Below are positions 1-8,624 of a stretch of 64,000 nucleotides of DNA, in pieces (position 1 is the stretch's first letter; the number at the start of each line of letters is the position of its first letter). The position numbers and the translations under genes were made by a program. The DNA lies in the NCBI GenBank assembly GCA_011365055.1, contig RDOG01000002.1, positions 317,425 to 381,424 of the forward strand, read 5' to 3'. This DNA comes from Promethearchaeota archaeon. Its GTDB lineage: Archaea > Asgardarchaeota > Lokiarchaeia > Helarchaeales > RDOG01. The notes beneath the pieces are model-generated. The model saw only the letters and a list, made by a program, of their open reading frames with translations. It did not search any database and had not been told where the DNA came from.

Positions 1-60
1 TATCCTTATAAATTAGGTATTTATTAAAGTATGTCTCGATTTAATTTATGTGATAACATT

Positions 61-798
61 ATGAATTGGTTTGAATGGGAAAGCTATTATAACGAAATAA
101 AAAATAGTATAAATCTCTCCTTTGAAAAAGATATTGATGCAGCAAAGTTATTAAATGAACAATTAGATGAAATTGAAGTTGAAGAAACTTTAAGAGAAGT
201 TGCAATCCTGATAGATAATAATACATGTCATATATTTGGATGTGGTCCATCTTTAGAATTTAATATTGAATATGTCATGGAAAAGAAAATAATAAAACGT
301 CAAGATGTTATTATTGCTGCAGATGGTGCAACAAAAGCCTTATTAATGCAAGATATAGCACCTGATATTATAGTATCAGATTTAGATGGAGATATTGAAG
401 CAATTAAAAAGGCGAATAAAAGGGGATCAATAATTATTATTCATGCTCATGGTGATAACCTACAAAAAATTCAAGAATTGACTAAAGAATATAGAAGAAG
501 AATTGGTTCCGTTCAAATAAAACCATTCGGTTTATTAAAAAATTTTGGTGGTTTTACTGATGGCGACCGAGCGGTATTTTTAGCTGAACATTTTAATGCA
601 AGAAAAATATGCTTATATGGATTTGATTTTGGCAAGATAGTTGGTAAATATTCAAAAGCTAGATTTTTAAATGATATCGAAGGAACTGAAGAGAAAATTA
701 CCAAATTAAAGATTGCAAAAGACTTAATTAGCATGTTACATGAGAAAAGAGCTGTTGAAATTAAAAATTGTACAGAATTGTACCTTAATCCGCCTTAA
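61..798 (+). CDS. mptE: 6-hydroxymethyl-7,8-dihydropterin pyrophosphokinase, MptE type
   Basis: The protein transfers pyrophosphate from ATP to 6-hydroxymethyl-dihydropterin, a step in archaeal pterin (methanopterin/folate-type) synthesis. Seen: the MptE/DUF115 motif series, GCGPSL near residue 60, an AADGATKA stretch, PDIIVSDLDGD, HAHGDN and FGGFTDGDRA, in the usual order and at the usual total length (about 245 residues). The frame is open from position 31, but the ATG at 61 gives the family-like N terminus MNWFEWESYY, so it is preferred; a weak GTGAT lies just upstream. It stands alone: the next gene is on the other strand. Function is firm from family motifs; the pterin end product in this organism is inferred. 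Confidence 0.88.
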   Translation: MNWFEWESYYNEIKNSINLSFEKDIDAAKLLNEQLDEIEVEETLREVAILIDNNTCHIFGCGPSLEFNIEYVMEKKIIKRQDVIIAADGATKALLMQDIAPDIIVSDLDGDIEAIKKANKRGSIIIIHAHGDNLQKIQELTKEYRRRIGSVQIKPFGLLKNFGGFTDGDRAVFLAEHFNARKICLYGFDFGKIVGKYSKARFLNDIEGTEEKITKLKIAKDLISMLHEKRAVEIKNCTELYLNPP

Positions 799-838
799 AT
801 CCCCTATTTTTTTAAGTTCCAAATATAAGTTAAACGTT

Positions 839-1000
839 TTATTGACTTGTTATTTGGACAAGACTTGGATTAAATTCTAATTTTCTATTACAAGCAGGAC
901 AATGGTCTCCATATCTCTTTAAAATTTCACTGGGGGATATTAATTCGGAACTCTCATATAATACATTTCTACATCTTTTACAAAATACCAATTCTGGCAT
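839..1000 (-). CDS. small CxxC zinc-ribbon protein
   Basis: A protein of about 53 residues with two CxxC pairs (CKRC near the N terminus and CPAC about 30 residues later), spaced as in a single zinc ribbon. The frame is open to position 1021, but GAGGGTGA stands directly before the ATG at 1000, which decides the start (MPELVFCKRC). Small archaeal zinc ribbons of this kind often sit in transcription or RNA-related settings, but nothing here fixes a function. It converges with mptE and its upstream side is a 0.4 kb gap before topA. Confidence 0.65.
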   Translation of the reverse strand: MPELVFCKRCRNVLYESSELISPSEILKRYGDHCPACNRKLEFNPSLVQITSQ

Positions 1001-1414
1001 ATTCACCCTCAAACTGTTCAATCTTACTAAATTCTAATTTTAATTTTAAGTGAAGTTTAGATTTTTACTAAATTTATTAGAATCTAACAGATCCTATTTT
1101 CTTCGAGAGAAAAAGCTCTCAATATTTGAAGCTCCCAACCTCGACAATATTAGTTTAGACTAATTATAATTTATTACGAAATTCTATCATAAATATGTTT
1201 TGATTCAATAATATCAATTTGTCAATAATTCCTCTAAATTGATAAATGGGACCTTTAAAAGGGATTTTAGAGAAGAAAGTGGTTTTTTATGAAAGAATAA
1301 TAAATTTATTTAAATTCTTATATATCAAAAATTTCTATAAATATATTAATTTATAATTAATTAAAAATCGCTTTAAATTAATGAATGGGACCATTAAAAA
1401 CGAGTGAGATGCCC
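1001..1414. other. intergenic region upstream of the topoisomerase gene
   Basis: About 0.4 kb of AT-rich DNA with no convincing gene. Two things stand out. A short near-repeat, AATGGGACC(T/A)TTAAAA, occurs at about 1245 and again at about 1384. Long A/T runs around 1320-1380 could hold TATA-like promoter elements for the topoisomerase gene. A weak hairpin (GAGAG, six-base loop, CTCTC) lies near 1102-1118 without a T-tract. Confidence 0.4.
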
Positions 1415-3760
1415 ATGAGTAAATCAAATGAAGTCTTAATTGTATGCGAGAAACCTACAGCTTGTAAAAAGATTGCTAAGATATTAGATGAGAATAATAA
1501 ACCTAAATCTCTTAAAAAGGATAAGGTTACATTCTATAAAGCTTTTAGAAATGGATTAGAATTAAATATAGTTTCTGCGATAGGACATTTATACACTGTT
1601 GTAAAAAAAGACAAATCAAAAACTTGGGATTATCCATTTTGGGACGTGAAATGGGTTCCATCTCATGAAGTAAACAAGGCAGATAAAAGTAAAGTAGAAT
1701 TTATTGAATTTATTAAAGAATTAGGAGAAAAAAGTGATTATTGTATTAATGCTTGTGATTATGATCTAGAAGGCGCAACTATTGGATATAATGTAATAAA
1801 ATATTGTTTTGGTCAAAATCATGTTGATAAAGCAGCGAGAATGAAATTTAGCAATTTAACTGAACAAGAAATTATTAATTCTTACGACAATTTATTAAAT
1901 AGCTTAAATTTCAATTTAATAGATGCTGGATTAACTAGGCATGAAGTTGATTATTTATATGGAATTAATCTTTCAACAGCTTTAACAGCATCCACAAGAA
2001 CTTCAGATGTTGTAAAATTTAAATTATTAAGTACTGGACGAGTTCAAGGTCCAACATTAAAATTTATTTTGGAAAAGGAAAAAAAAATCAGAAATTTCGT
2101 ACCCACTCCATATTGGAAAATTCTTGGAACTATCGACATAAAAGGAAAAGAATTTGAAATTGAATATGAAAAGGCACGAATTGACAACTTACAAGAAGCT
2201 AAAGACGTTCTAAAGGCTTGTAGAAAAAAAGATGGAATAGTCGAAAATATAGAATCTAGAACTATGACAAGACAACCACCCATACCGTTTAATTTAAGTT
2301 CGTTACAGTCAGAAGCTTATAATCATTTTGGGTATACACCATCTAGAACGCTCAATATTGCAGAAAAATTATATTTAAGTGCACATATAAGCTATCCTCG
2401 AACTGGGAACCAAATAATTCCTGATGAAATGGATGTAAAGGCTATTATAACTCAACTAGCAACTTTAAAAGACTATAAGGAGCCAGCGGAATATCTATTA
2501 AAAACGGGAAAAATAATCCCTACAAAAGGAAAAAAGACCGATCCTGCACATCCACCCATTCTTCCTACAACTGAAACTCCAACATCCGAATTAAAAACGG
2601 TTGGCGAACAAAAACTATATGATTTAATTGTTACTAGGTTTTTAGCTTTATTTGCAGATCCTGCGTCAATTGAAAGTTATAAAATAATTCTTGGAGTAAA
2701 TGGCAATAAATTCTTCTTGCGAAGTAAAAAAATTATCGTTCCAGGTTGGATGGATATTTATCATTATTCAAGAACAAAAGAAGTCGAGTTGCCAGATATT
2801 AAAATTGGACAAGCTTTTTCTTTAAATCTCAAAAGAGAGGATAAATTCAATCAAGGTCCATCAAAATTCAATCAAAATTCGTTAAGAAAGAAAATGGAAG
2901 TTAATGAAATAGGTACAAAAGCAACAAGAGCTTCCATAATTGATAAATTATACAAAAGAGGATATATAATTGGAAAAAGTATAGATTTAATGGATTTAGG
3001 TTTATCAGTAACTGAAGTACTTGATAAAAATTGCCCAGAAATTACAAGTGTAGAAATGACAAGGAATTTAGAAAGAAGAATGGATGAAATTGAAGAAGCA
3101 AAAATTACGAGAGAAGATGTCTTGCTAGATGTACGAGGCCATTTGGATCCAATCCTTCAACGAATGAAAGAAAGAGAGGAAGAGATCGGGAACGAATTGG
3201 GAGAATCTGTTAAAAGAACATGGAATAAACAGAGAATTATAGGTAAATGTATTAGTTGTGATGATGGTCAATTAGTTGTTATACGATCTTTAAAAACTAA
3301 AAAGCGTTTTATTGGATGTACCAATTACAATATTTGTAATACGTGTTTAAAAACTCGTGAAGAATGCACGTGTAAATGTGAAGCGTGCGGCCAATCAAAG
3401 GGTACTTGTGAATGTAAAGAAAAAGTATTTGTTCCTAAATGTGACACTTCCTTTCCTATAGCTCAAAAAGGAACTTTGACTCCTATTCCAGGCAAGACTT
3501 GTGCTTTTTGCGAAAGTGAATTCGGGATTAATTATCCAATGGTACAAATTTGGCTTCCAGGAGCACGAAGACCATTTAATTCTTGTATGAATTGGGTAAA
3601 TCATCCAAAAAAGCCTAAAAAAGCAAAAAAAGTGAAAGAAACAGAAATAAACTTAGAAGAAGAGATTAAAAGTGGAGAAGAAGAAATTAAAAAGATGAAA
3701 GATCAAAAAAAGTCAAAAAAAATAAAAAAAAATAAAAAAACAGTAAAAAAAATAGGTTAG
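1415..3760 (+). CDS. topA: DNA topoisomerase I (type IA)
   Basis: It relaxes negatively supercoiled DNA through a transient 5'-phosphotyrosine. Seen: an N-terminal TOPRIM domain (EKPTACKKIAKIL, then the acidic DYDLEGATIGYN metal-binding motif), the active-site tyrosine in HISYPRTGNQ (about residue 327), and a C-terminal Cys-rich region with several CxxC pairs that would form two or three zinc ribbons. The protein ends in a long Lys-rich tail. The frame is open from 1385, but the ATG at 1415 has GTGAG at a good distance and gives MSKSNEVLIVCEKPTA, matching usual family N termini. At about 780 residues it is long for an archaeal TopA because of the zinc ribbons and tail. No reverse-gyrase helicase part is present. 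Confidence 0.93.
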   Translation: MSKSNEVLIVCEKPTACKKIAKILDENNKPKSLKKDKVTFYKAFRNGLELNIVSAIGHLYTVVKKDKSKTWDYPFWDVKWVPSHEVNKADKSKVEFIEFIKELGEKSDYCINACDYDLEGATIGYNVIKYCFGQNHVDKAARMKFSNLTEQEIINSYDNLLNSLNFNLIDAGLTRHEVDYLYGINLSTALTASTRTSDVVKFKLLSTGRVQGPTLKFILEKEKKIRNFVPTPYWKILGTIDIKGKEFEIEYEKARIDNLQEAKDVLKACRKKDGIVENIESRTMTRQPPIPFNLSSLQSEAYNHFGYTPSRTLNIAEKLYLSAHISYPRTGNQIIPDEMDVKAIITQLATLKDYKEPAEYLLKTGKIIPTKGKKTDPAHPPILPTTETPTSELKTVGEQKLYDLIVTRFLALFADPASIESYKIILGVNGNKFFLRSKKIIVPGWMDIYHYSRTKEVELPDIKIGQAFSLNLKREDKFNQGPSKFNQNSLRKKMEVNEIGTKATRASIIDKLYKRGYIIGKSIDLMDLGLSVTEVLDKNCPEITSVEMTRNLERRMDEIEEAKITREDVLLDVRGHLDPILQRMKEREEEIGNELGESVKRTWNKQRIIGKCISCDDGQLVVIRSLKTKKRFIGCTNYNICNTCLKTREECTCKCEACGQSKGTCECKEKVFVPKCDTSFPIAQKGTLTPIPGKTCAFCESEFGINYPMVQIWLPGARRPFNSCMNWVNHPKKPKKAKKVKETEINLEEEIKSGEEEIKKMKDQKKSKKIKKNKKTVKKIG

Positions 3761-3901
3761 CAGAATTTTTTTGAACAATATTTTTAAATATTTATAAAAA
3801 AAGGTTACAATACATCTTTTGATTAAATTATAATTAAAAGTTTTATTTATAAAACTTGTAAGAATTTTAAAAGTTTATAAATAATTGGGGTGTTTTAAAG
3901 A

Positions 3902-4516
3902 ATGGATGATTATGATGAATTCGATCTACAAAGCGGTGCTAATTTAGTTCTTAAATCCTTAATAGGATTTTTCGTAGTAGCAGCTTTAGCGACCATATTT
4001 ACATTGACACTGAGTTTTCAAGCAACAAATAAATTCTTTGAAGTAATTATGCAAATCATTTATTTAGGTGTACCAATACATCCCATTTTGGTATTTGCTT
4101 TAAACGTTACATTAACGACTTTAGTATCACCAATTGCATATATTTGGGCGCAGAGTCCAGAATTAATGGGAATAAACTTAGAGGGAGTCAATCTTGAAGC
4201 AGGATTGATTTCTTCAATAATTTGTTATATCGTTGCAGGTATAGTAGTAGGCATCATAACAAAGAAAGATTGGCTCATGGGATTACAAGCAGGAATTATA
4301 GTTGTAGCATTAGCATATTTATTTTCATTTGCATTAGTGATTCTTTCATTAATACTAGCAAATGCTTTATTCGCAGGATTGGCGACTATTATCACTCTAG
4401 GACTTTATATTTCAGTAACCTTTGTTATGTCAATAATTACATTTCTAATTTGTGGGGTATCGGGGATCTTAGGGGGATTTATATACCAAAGATTCCTAAA
4501 AAATCGAAATCTCTAA
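3902..4516 (+). CDS. multi-pass membrane protein of unknown function
   Basis: A 204-residue, strongly hydrophobic protein with about five membrane segments (near residues 15-40, 45-80, 100-120, 127-155 and 158-195) after a short acidic N terminus (MDDYDEFDLQSG). A GGGGTG-like sequence ends about ten bases before the ATG. I do not recognise a family. Its stop codon overlaps by four bases the stop of the convergent galactokinase gene. Small Gly/Ala-rich membrane proteins like this are common in Asgard and other archaeal genomes, so no role is proposed. Confidence 0.7.
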   Translation: MDDYDEFDLQSGANLVLKSLIGFFVVAALATIFTLTLSFQATNKFFEVIMQIIYLGVPIHPILVFALNVTLTTLVSPIAYIWAQSPELMGINLEGVNLEAGLISSIICYIVAGIVVGIITKKDWLMGLQAGIIVVALAYLFSFALVILSLILANALFAGLATIITLGLYISVTFVMSIITFLICGVSGILGGFIYQRFLKNRNL

Positions 4517-5724
4517 TAATAATTAATTTTTTTAATTGTTTCTGCCCCATTTGGAATAGAACAAGTATAGCTTTTCAATTCTAAATTAAATTGATTATAA
4601 TATGCCTTTGAAATTTCCTTAAAAAGAGTATCTAGATTTTTATTTTTTAATATCGCTACTAAACTGCCCCCTTTTCCTGCACCAGTCATCCTCACACCAA
4701 TAGTTTGGCTTTTTTTTCTTAAAAAATTGAAAATATAATTTAATTCTGCACAACTAACATCATAATATTTATCTAGACTTAGATGAGATTGATACATTAA
4801 TTCCCCTAATTTTTCTAAATTTTGCTCTTTTAATGCCTCTTTTGCTTCTAAAACTCTTTGGTTTTCATTAACTACGTGCTTTACTCTATTTCTAATGTTT
4901 GCAGGGGTGATTCTATTTTGATACTTGTTGAGCTCTTCAATTTTTATATCTCGCAAAGCTTGTTTATCTTTTAGGCTTTTTTGGAGGATTTTAAGACCTC
5001 TCATGCATTCTTCTTTTCGTAAATTAATAAAGGATTTAACGGAATGTGTTATATTAGAATCTAAAATTATTAATTTTAAATCATCATCTAAAGGTATAAG
5101 TAGGAATTCATTATCATAAGGAGGTCGACAATCCAAAAACATAACATGATTTTTCAATCCACACGAGGAAATAAATTGATCCATTATGCCACAAGAGATA
5201 GCCATGTATTTTGTTTCTGCCAAATAACTAATGTTTGCTATAGTTTTTTTATCTAATTTTAAATTAAATATACTATTAATAGTTTGAGTAAAAGCTACCT
5301 CAAAGGCTGCAGATGAGCTCAATCCACTCCCTATCGGTATATTAGAATTACATGCTGCCATAAAACCTCCAAACTGATTGCCAGAAGTTAATAAATAATG
5401 TACTACTCCTTTTATGTAATCAATCCAATTATTGGTTTTTTCAAAATTATCAAGGTTAAATATTTGAATTTGTCCTAATTCCGAAGAATTTACAACAATA
5501 AATCTTGTTTCATTCAAGCATGCTGCAACATATACGTCCATTGAAATTGTACAAGGCAAGACATATCCTTCATTATAATCTGTATGACCACCTATTAAAT
5601 TTATTCGACCAGGGGCTCGAATTAAATGGATTTCAGAACCTTTTAAACGTGAAACTTCTTCTATATTTTCTAAAGAATTTAATAAATGGATCAAGGAAGT
5701 TTCTCGTTCAGAAATTTCATTCAC
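4513..5724 (-). CDS. galK: galactokinase (GHMP kinase family)
   Basis: It phosphorylates galactose to galactose 1-phosphate with ATP. Seen: the galactokinase signature APGRINLIGGHTDYNEGYVLP near residue 38, the GHMP ATP-binding loop (GSGLSSSAAFEVA), the GIMDQF stretch and the C-terminal MTGAGKGGS. In most galactokinases the last motif reads GFGG; here a Lys stands at the Phe position. Length (403) is typical. The start is a GTG. No other Leloir-pathway gene is adjacent, so the partner enzymes must lie elsewhere. A related GHMP sugar kinase with another hexose as substrate is possible, but the N-terminal signature favours galactose. Confidence 0.88.
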   Translation of the reverse strand: MNEISERETSLIHLLNSLENIEEVSRLKGSEIHLIRAPGRINLIGGHTDYNEGYVLPCTISMDVYVAACLNETRFIVVNSSELGQIQIFNLDNFEKTNNWIDYIKGVVHYLLTSGNQFGGFMAACNSNIPIGSGLSSSAAFEVAFTQTINSIFNLKLDKKTIANISYLAETKYMAISCGIMDQFISSCGLKNHVMFLDCRPPYDNEFLLIPLDDDLKLIILDSNITHSVKSFINLRKEECMRGLKILQKSLKDKQALRDIKIEELNKYQNRITPANIRNRVKHVVNENQRVLEAKEALKEQNLEKLGELMYQSHLSLDKYYDVSCAELNYIFNFLRKKSQTIGVRMTGAGKGGSLVAILKNKNLDTLFKEISKAYYNQFNLELKSYTCSIPNGAETIKKINYY

Positions 5725-5785
5725 GATAAAATAAATGTTACATAAATTTTAAAATTATATTCTATATTCATCTAAATTGAGATAA

Positions 5786-6616
5786 ATGGATCAACCTAAA
5801 ACTAATTTTTGTCCATATTGTGGAGCAGATAGAACTAGTACAGGTATTTATTGTTTGCAATGTGGAAAAGAACTGCCATTATTAGATGAGGAAAAAATAT
5901 TAATCAAAAAATTCGGTACTGATAAAAAGCCAAGCATGTTAGAAAGTCTAAAAGGAATGTTTTCAAACCCAGCTAAAACATTAGAACGAATATATTATTC
6001 AGAAGACGAATGGCAACCAGCTTTTATTTGGGTCGTTATTTATGGAATTTTAATGGGGTTCGCGTTATTTCTAATAATGACTAAAACTAATTTTATTATA
6101 TTTGGGAGTGATCCTACTTTAGTAGATTATATGATCCAAAATATTTTTTACTTTAAAATTTATTTAGCATTATTTGAGGGTTTTATTGCAATTATGGAAT
6201 GGTTAATTTACGTAGGAATGTTCTATCTAGTACTTATTTTACTGAGAAAACATTTTAAATTGCGTAAAGTTATAATCATTGCCGAATATGCATCTATCGC
6301 GTTAATATTTATTGGAATTTTGAATATTTTGACTGCAGTATTGGTTCCTCCAATAACTAGCACGTTAAATCTTGATGGATTTTCATTTGATTTTGGATAT
6401 AAATTGAATGAGATTTTAACTTCTAATATACTATTTATTATTTTTAATTATGCAGAGTATCCTATTGTTTTAATTTTTTGTTTTTTAATTGGAATTGGAC
6501 TATATCAAGAAGAAAATTTTGAAAAAATTGATGCAGTTATTGTTGTATTGATTACGTTCATTACCTTAGACATAGCAATACCTTCAATCTTACAATTTTC
6601 AGGATTTATCATTTAA
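5786..6616 (+). CDS. Yip1-like membrane protein with N-terminal zinc ribbon
   Basis: Seen: a zinc ribbon at the N terminus (CPYCG, then CLQCG about 15 residues later), a linker, and a hydrophobic domain of about five membrane segments from residue 78 to the end. The stretch FSNPAKTLERIYYSEDEWQPAFIWV at the entry to the membrane part is typical of the Yip1 domain (written here for position only: residues 59-83). In eukaryotes Yip1 proteins bind Rab GTPases and act in ER-Golgi membrane traffic; in archaea and bacteria the role is unknown. The neighbour on the other strand is an Arf-type GTPase, which makes the context interesting. The short GAGAT site sits close to the ATG. Confidence 0.7.
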   Translation: MDQPKTNFCPYCGADRTSTGIYCLQCGKELPLLDEEKILIKKFGTDKKPSMLESLKGMFSNPAKTLERIYYSEDEWQPAFIWVVIYGILMGFALFLIMTKTNFIIFGSDPTLVDYMIQNIFYFKIYLALFEGFIAIMEWLIYVGMFYLVLILLRKHFKLRKVIIIAEYASIALIFIGILNILTAVLVPPITSTLNLDGFSFDFGYKLNEILTSNILFIIFNYAEYPIVLIFCFLIGIGLYQEENFEKIDAVIVVLITFITLDIAIPSILQFSGFII

Positions 6617-6631
6617 TTATGTAATCCATTA

Positions 6632-7789
6632 TTAATCTTCATCTGGATTTGAACGAATTTTCAATAATGTTTTAAAATCATCCCGTAATCCAGAAATAAG
6701 TGGTTTCATATCTTTCATTATGTCTAATTTTTCTACAGGTTTTCTCTCAGTTATTTTAGGGGCATCTTTTACAATTAACCCAGTTGTTTGGATCCAATTT
6801 TGAAGATCTTGAATTGATTCTTCTAGATTAATTAGGCGTTTTTCTAAAGAAGCACTTAATTCAATGATCATTTTTAAAATTTTTTCAACCGTTAAGCTCA
6901 AAAATTGAACTGTTTGTCTTTCTTCTTTAGGAGTTATAGTTAAAAAATCTTTAACTTCTTTATAAATACCCTTACTAGCTCCAATCCAGTTATAAACACT
7001 ATAAATAATTGTTTCATGAGAAAATTTTTCATCTTTAAAGACTTCATTTATCATTATTTTAAGAGAATCGATATTTGCTTTAATTTCAGAACTATTCCTT
7101 ATATCTGGATCAACTTTGCTTAAGATAATTAGAAATTCTGGACGTTCGTTTAAGATACCGAAAACTCTTAGAATATCTTTTAGATAAGTTAAAGATTTGT
7201 CGTATTTATTAGGATCTTGAATATCAATTACATAGATAGCAAGACATACATTGATAAAATATTTTTCTGCATTTTTTATATAATCCAATCTATATTTTTC
7301 TTGACCTCCCATGTCCCAAATATGATATTCGGTATCCAGTTTTGTAAAAACAATACGATTTGCGCCTAAAGTTGGAGAAAGATTTCTTATTAATTCAAGA
7401 TTTGTATTACCTTGCAATACATTCAATAACGCGGTCTTTCCTGCATTATCAAGACCAAGTATTGATATCTTTTGAAGACCCAAAAAATCATCAAATTTAG
7501 CTTCTTTTATCATTTTAGCGATAAAAACCCAATTACTTATTTGATAAGGCTTGATACCAAGCGCTTTTAAAATATTTAATTCTTCTTTTGAAATAAATTT
7601 GTTTCCTAATTCCCCAATAGTTGAAACGCGTAAAATTTTTTTCAATTTTTCTGCCAAATTTATACTTATTCCTCTTATATAAGTTAGATTCAAATTTAAT
7701 AAATCAGGAATTCTGGTTATGTTATCGGGAATGCTAATAAAATTATTCAATTTTTCTAAAATAATAGCATCATTAATACTTCGATCCAA
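6632..7789 (-). CDS. Arf-type small GTPase fused to an N-terminal helix-hairpin-helix domain
   Basis: Seen: residues about 23-95 carry two helix-hairpin-helix-like units resembling DUF4332. A GTPase domain follows, with P-loop GLDNAGKT (112-119), switch I PTLGAN, switch II WDMGGQEKYR and a base-recognition motif SKVD in place of NKxD. The double Gly and PTxG pattern is that of Arf/Arl proteins, not Ras or Rab. About 130 residues after the G domain are helical, probably coiled coil. There is no N-terminal amphipathic helix or myristoylation Gly as in Arf1. GAGGTG lies seven bases before the TTG at 7789, which decides the start. Binding and hydrolysis of GTP is expected; partners are unknown. 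It lies between a Yip1-like gene and an oligosaccharyltransferase-like gene. Confidence 0.88.
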   Translation of the reverse strand: MDRSINDAIILEKLNNFISIPDNITRIPDLLNLNLTYIRGISINLAEKLKKILRVSTIGELGNKFISKEELNILKALGIKPYQISNWVFIAKMIKEAKFDDFLGLQKISILGLDNAGKTALLNVLQGNTNLELIRNLSPTLGANRIVFTKLDTEYHIWDMGGQEKYRLDYIKNAEKYFINVCLAIYVIDIQDPNKYDKSLTYLKDILRVFGILNERPEFLIILSKVDPDIRNSSEIKANIDSLKIMINEVFKDEKFSHETIIYSVYNWIGASKGIYKEVKDFLTITPKEERQTVQFLSLTVEKILKMIIELSASLEKRLINLEESIQDLQNWIQTTGLIVKDAPKITERKPVEKLDIMKDMKPLISGLRDDFKTLLKIRSNPDED

Positions 7790-7922
7790 AACTAGGCACC
7801 TCAATTGATAAAATAAATATTAATAAATTTAGAATGTTCCTAAATTTAATTGTAAGCACCAAAAATTTGATATATCATTATCATTTTTTTGATATTAAAA
7901 ATCAAAAGCTAGTGTAATATAA

Positions 7923-8480
7923 ATGTCCAAAACTAAAACTAAAATGAAAGATTCAGAGAATATTAGCTCTGAAGAAAAAGAAAAATTTAAGATGAACAGA
8001 TTAGCTAGTAAAGGGTTTTGGAATAAGACGTTAAATAAGTTCTGGCCTGAAAGAGTGTTACATAAACCTGCTTTTCGTTTAGAAATTGGCAAATTACCAG
8101 ATATTCCCATGCCATCTAGAAATGTTTTATTTCTCGTCCTTATGGGGTTTATGGGATTTATTATTGCTGGTGGAATTTATGATATGACGCGAACCACTAT
8201 TCCTCTTAGTTATTCAAATATAGGGGGATACATTACTCCTGACTTTTTCTGGCAGGATCTCCATGAACAATTTATAATTGAAGGAATTGGGTTTGCTATA
8301 ACAATTATGATTGGATTTGGGGGCACTTATTTAATATATCATTCGACCAAGCACTTTTATCAACCCGGTTATGCATATGTATTCATTATAATTGGGATAG
8401 TAATGTTAATGATTTCTTTTTTCCTCGCAGAAGTTATGATCCAAGAAAAAGGGGTAAATTTTTACAGCCCAGAATTTTAA
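7923..8480 (+). CDS. oligosaccharyltransferase OSTC/Ost3-like membrane subunit
   Basis: A 185-residue protein with a charged N-terminal arm and three membrane segments (about 67-87, 119-139 and 151-170). From memory it lines up with human OSTC along its whole membrane part: a MPS just before helix 1, GGIYDM at its end (GGIIYDV in OSTC), EQFIIEG before helix 2 (QYIMEG), a GxGG inside helix 2, and SFFLAEVM in helix 3 (SFFMARVF). OSTC and the C-terminal half of Ost3/Ost6 link the catalytic STT3 subunit to the translocon in eukaryotic N-glycosylation. The lumenal thioredoxin domain of Ost3/6 is absent, as in OSTC. No STT3 gene is in the window. The assignment rests on motif recall, not on a search. 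Confidence 0.72.
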   Translation: MSKTKTKMKDSENISSEEKEKFKMNRLASKGFWNKTLNKFWPERVLHKPAFRLEIGKLPDIPMPSRNVLFLVLMGFMGFIIAGGIYDMTRTTIPLSYSNIGGYITPDFFWQDLHEQFIIEGIGFAITIMIGFGGTYLIYHSTKHFYQPGYAYVFIIIGIVMLMISFFLAEVMIQEKGVNFYSPEF

Positions 8481-8624
8481 AAATGTATTGAATTTTAAAA
8501 GTATTTAGTCTAAATTCTTTAAAAATTAAATTTTCAAGCAAAGGTAAAATTATTTAAATGTCAAGAATATCCCATTTATTCTAGATAGAATTTATTTTGA
8601 TTTCACTTACATGTGAGGAACTCC

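Noticed and set aside
4222..4584. Plus-strand frame inside the membrane protein gene and into galK
   Set aside because: It is a shifted reading of the 3902-4516 gene; its translation has no membrane or domain logic and it runs into the opposite gene.
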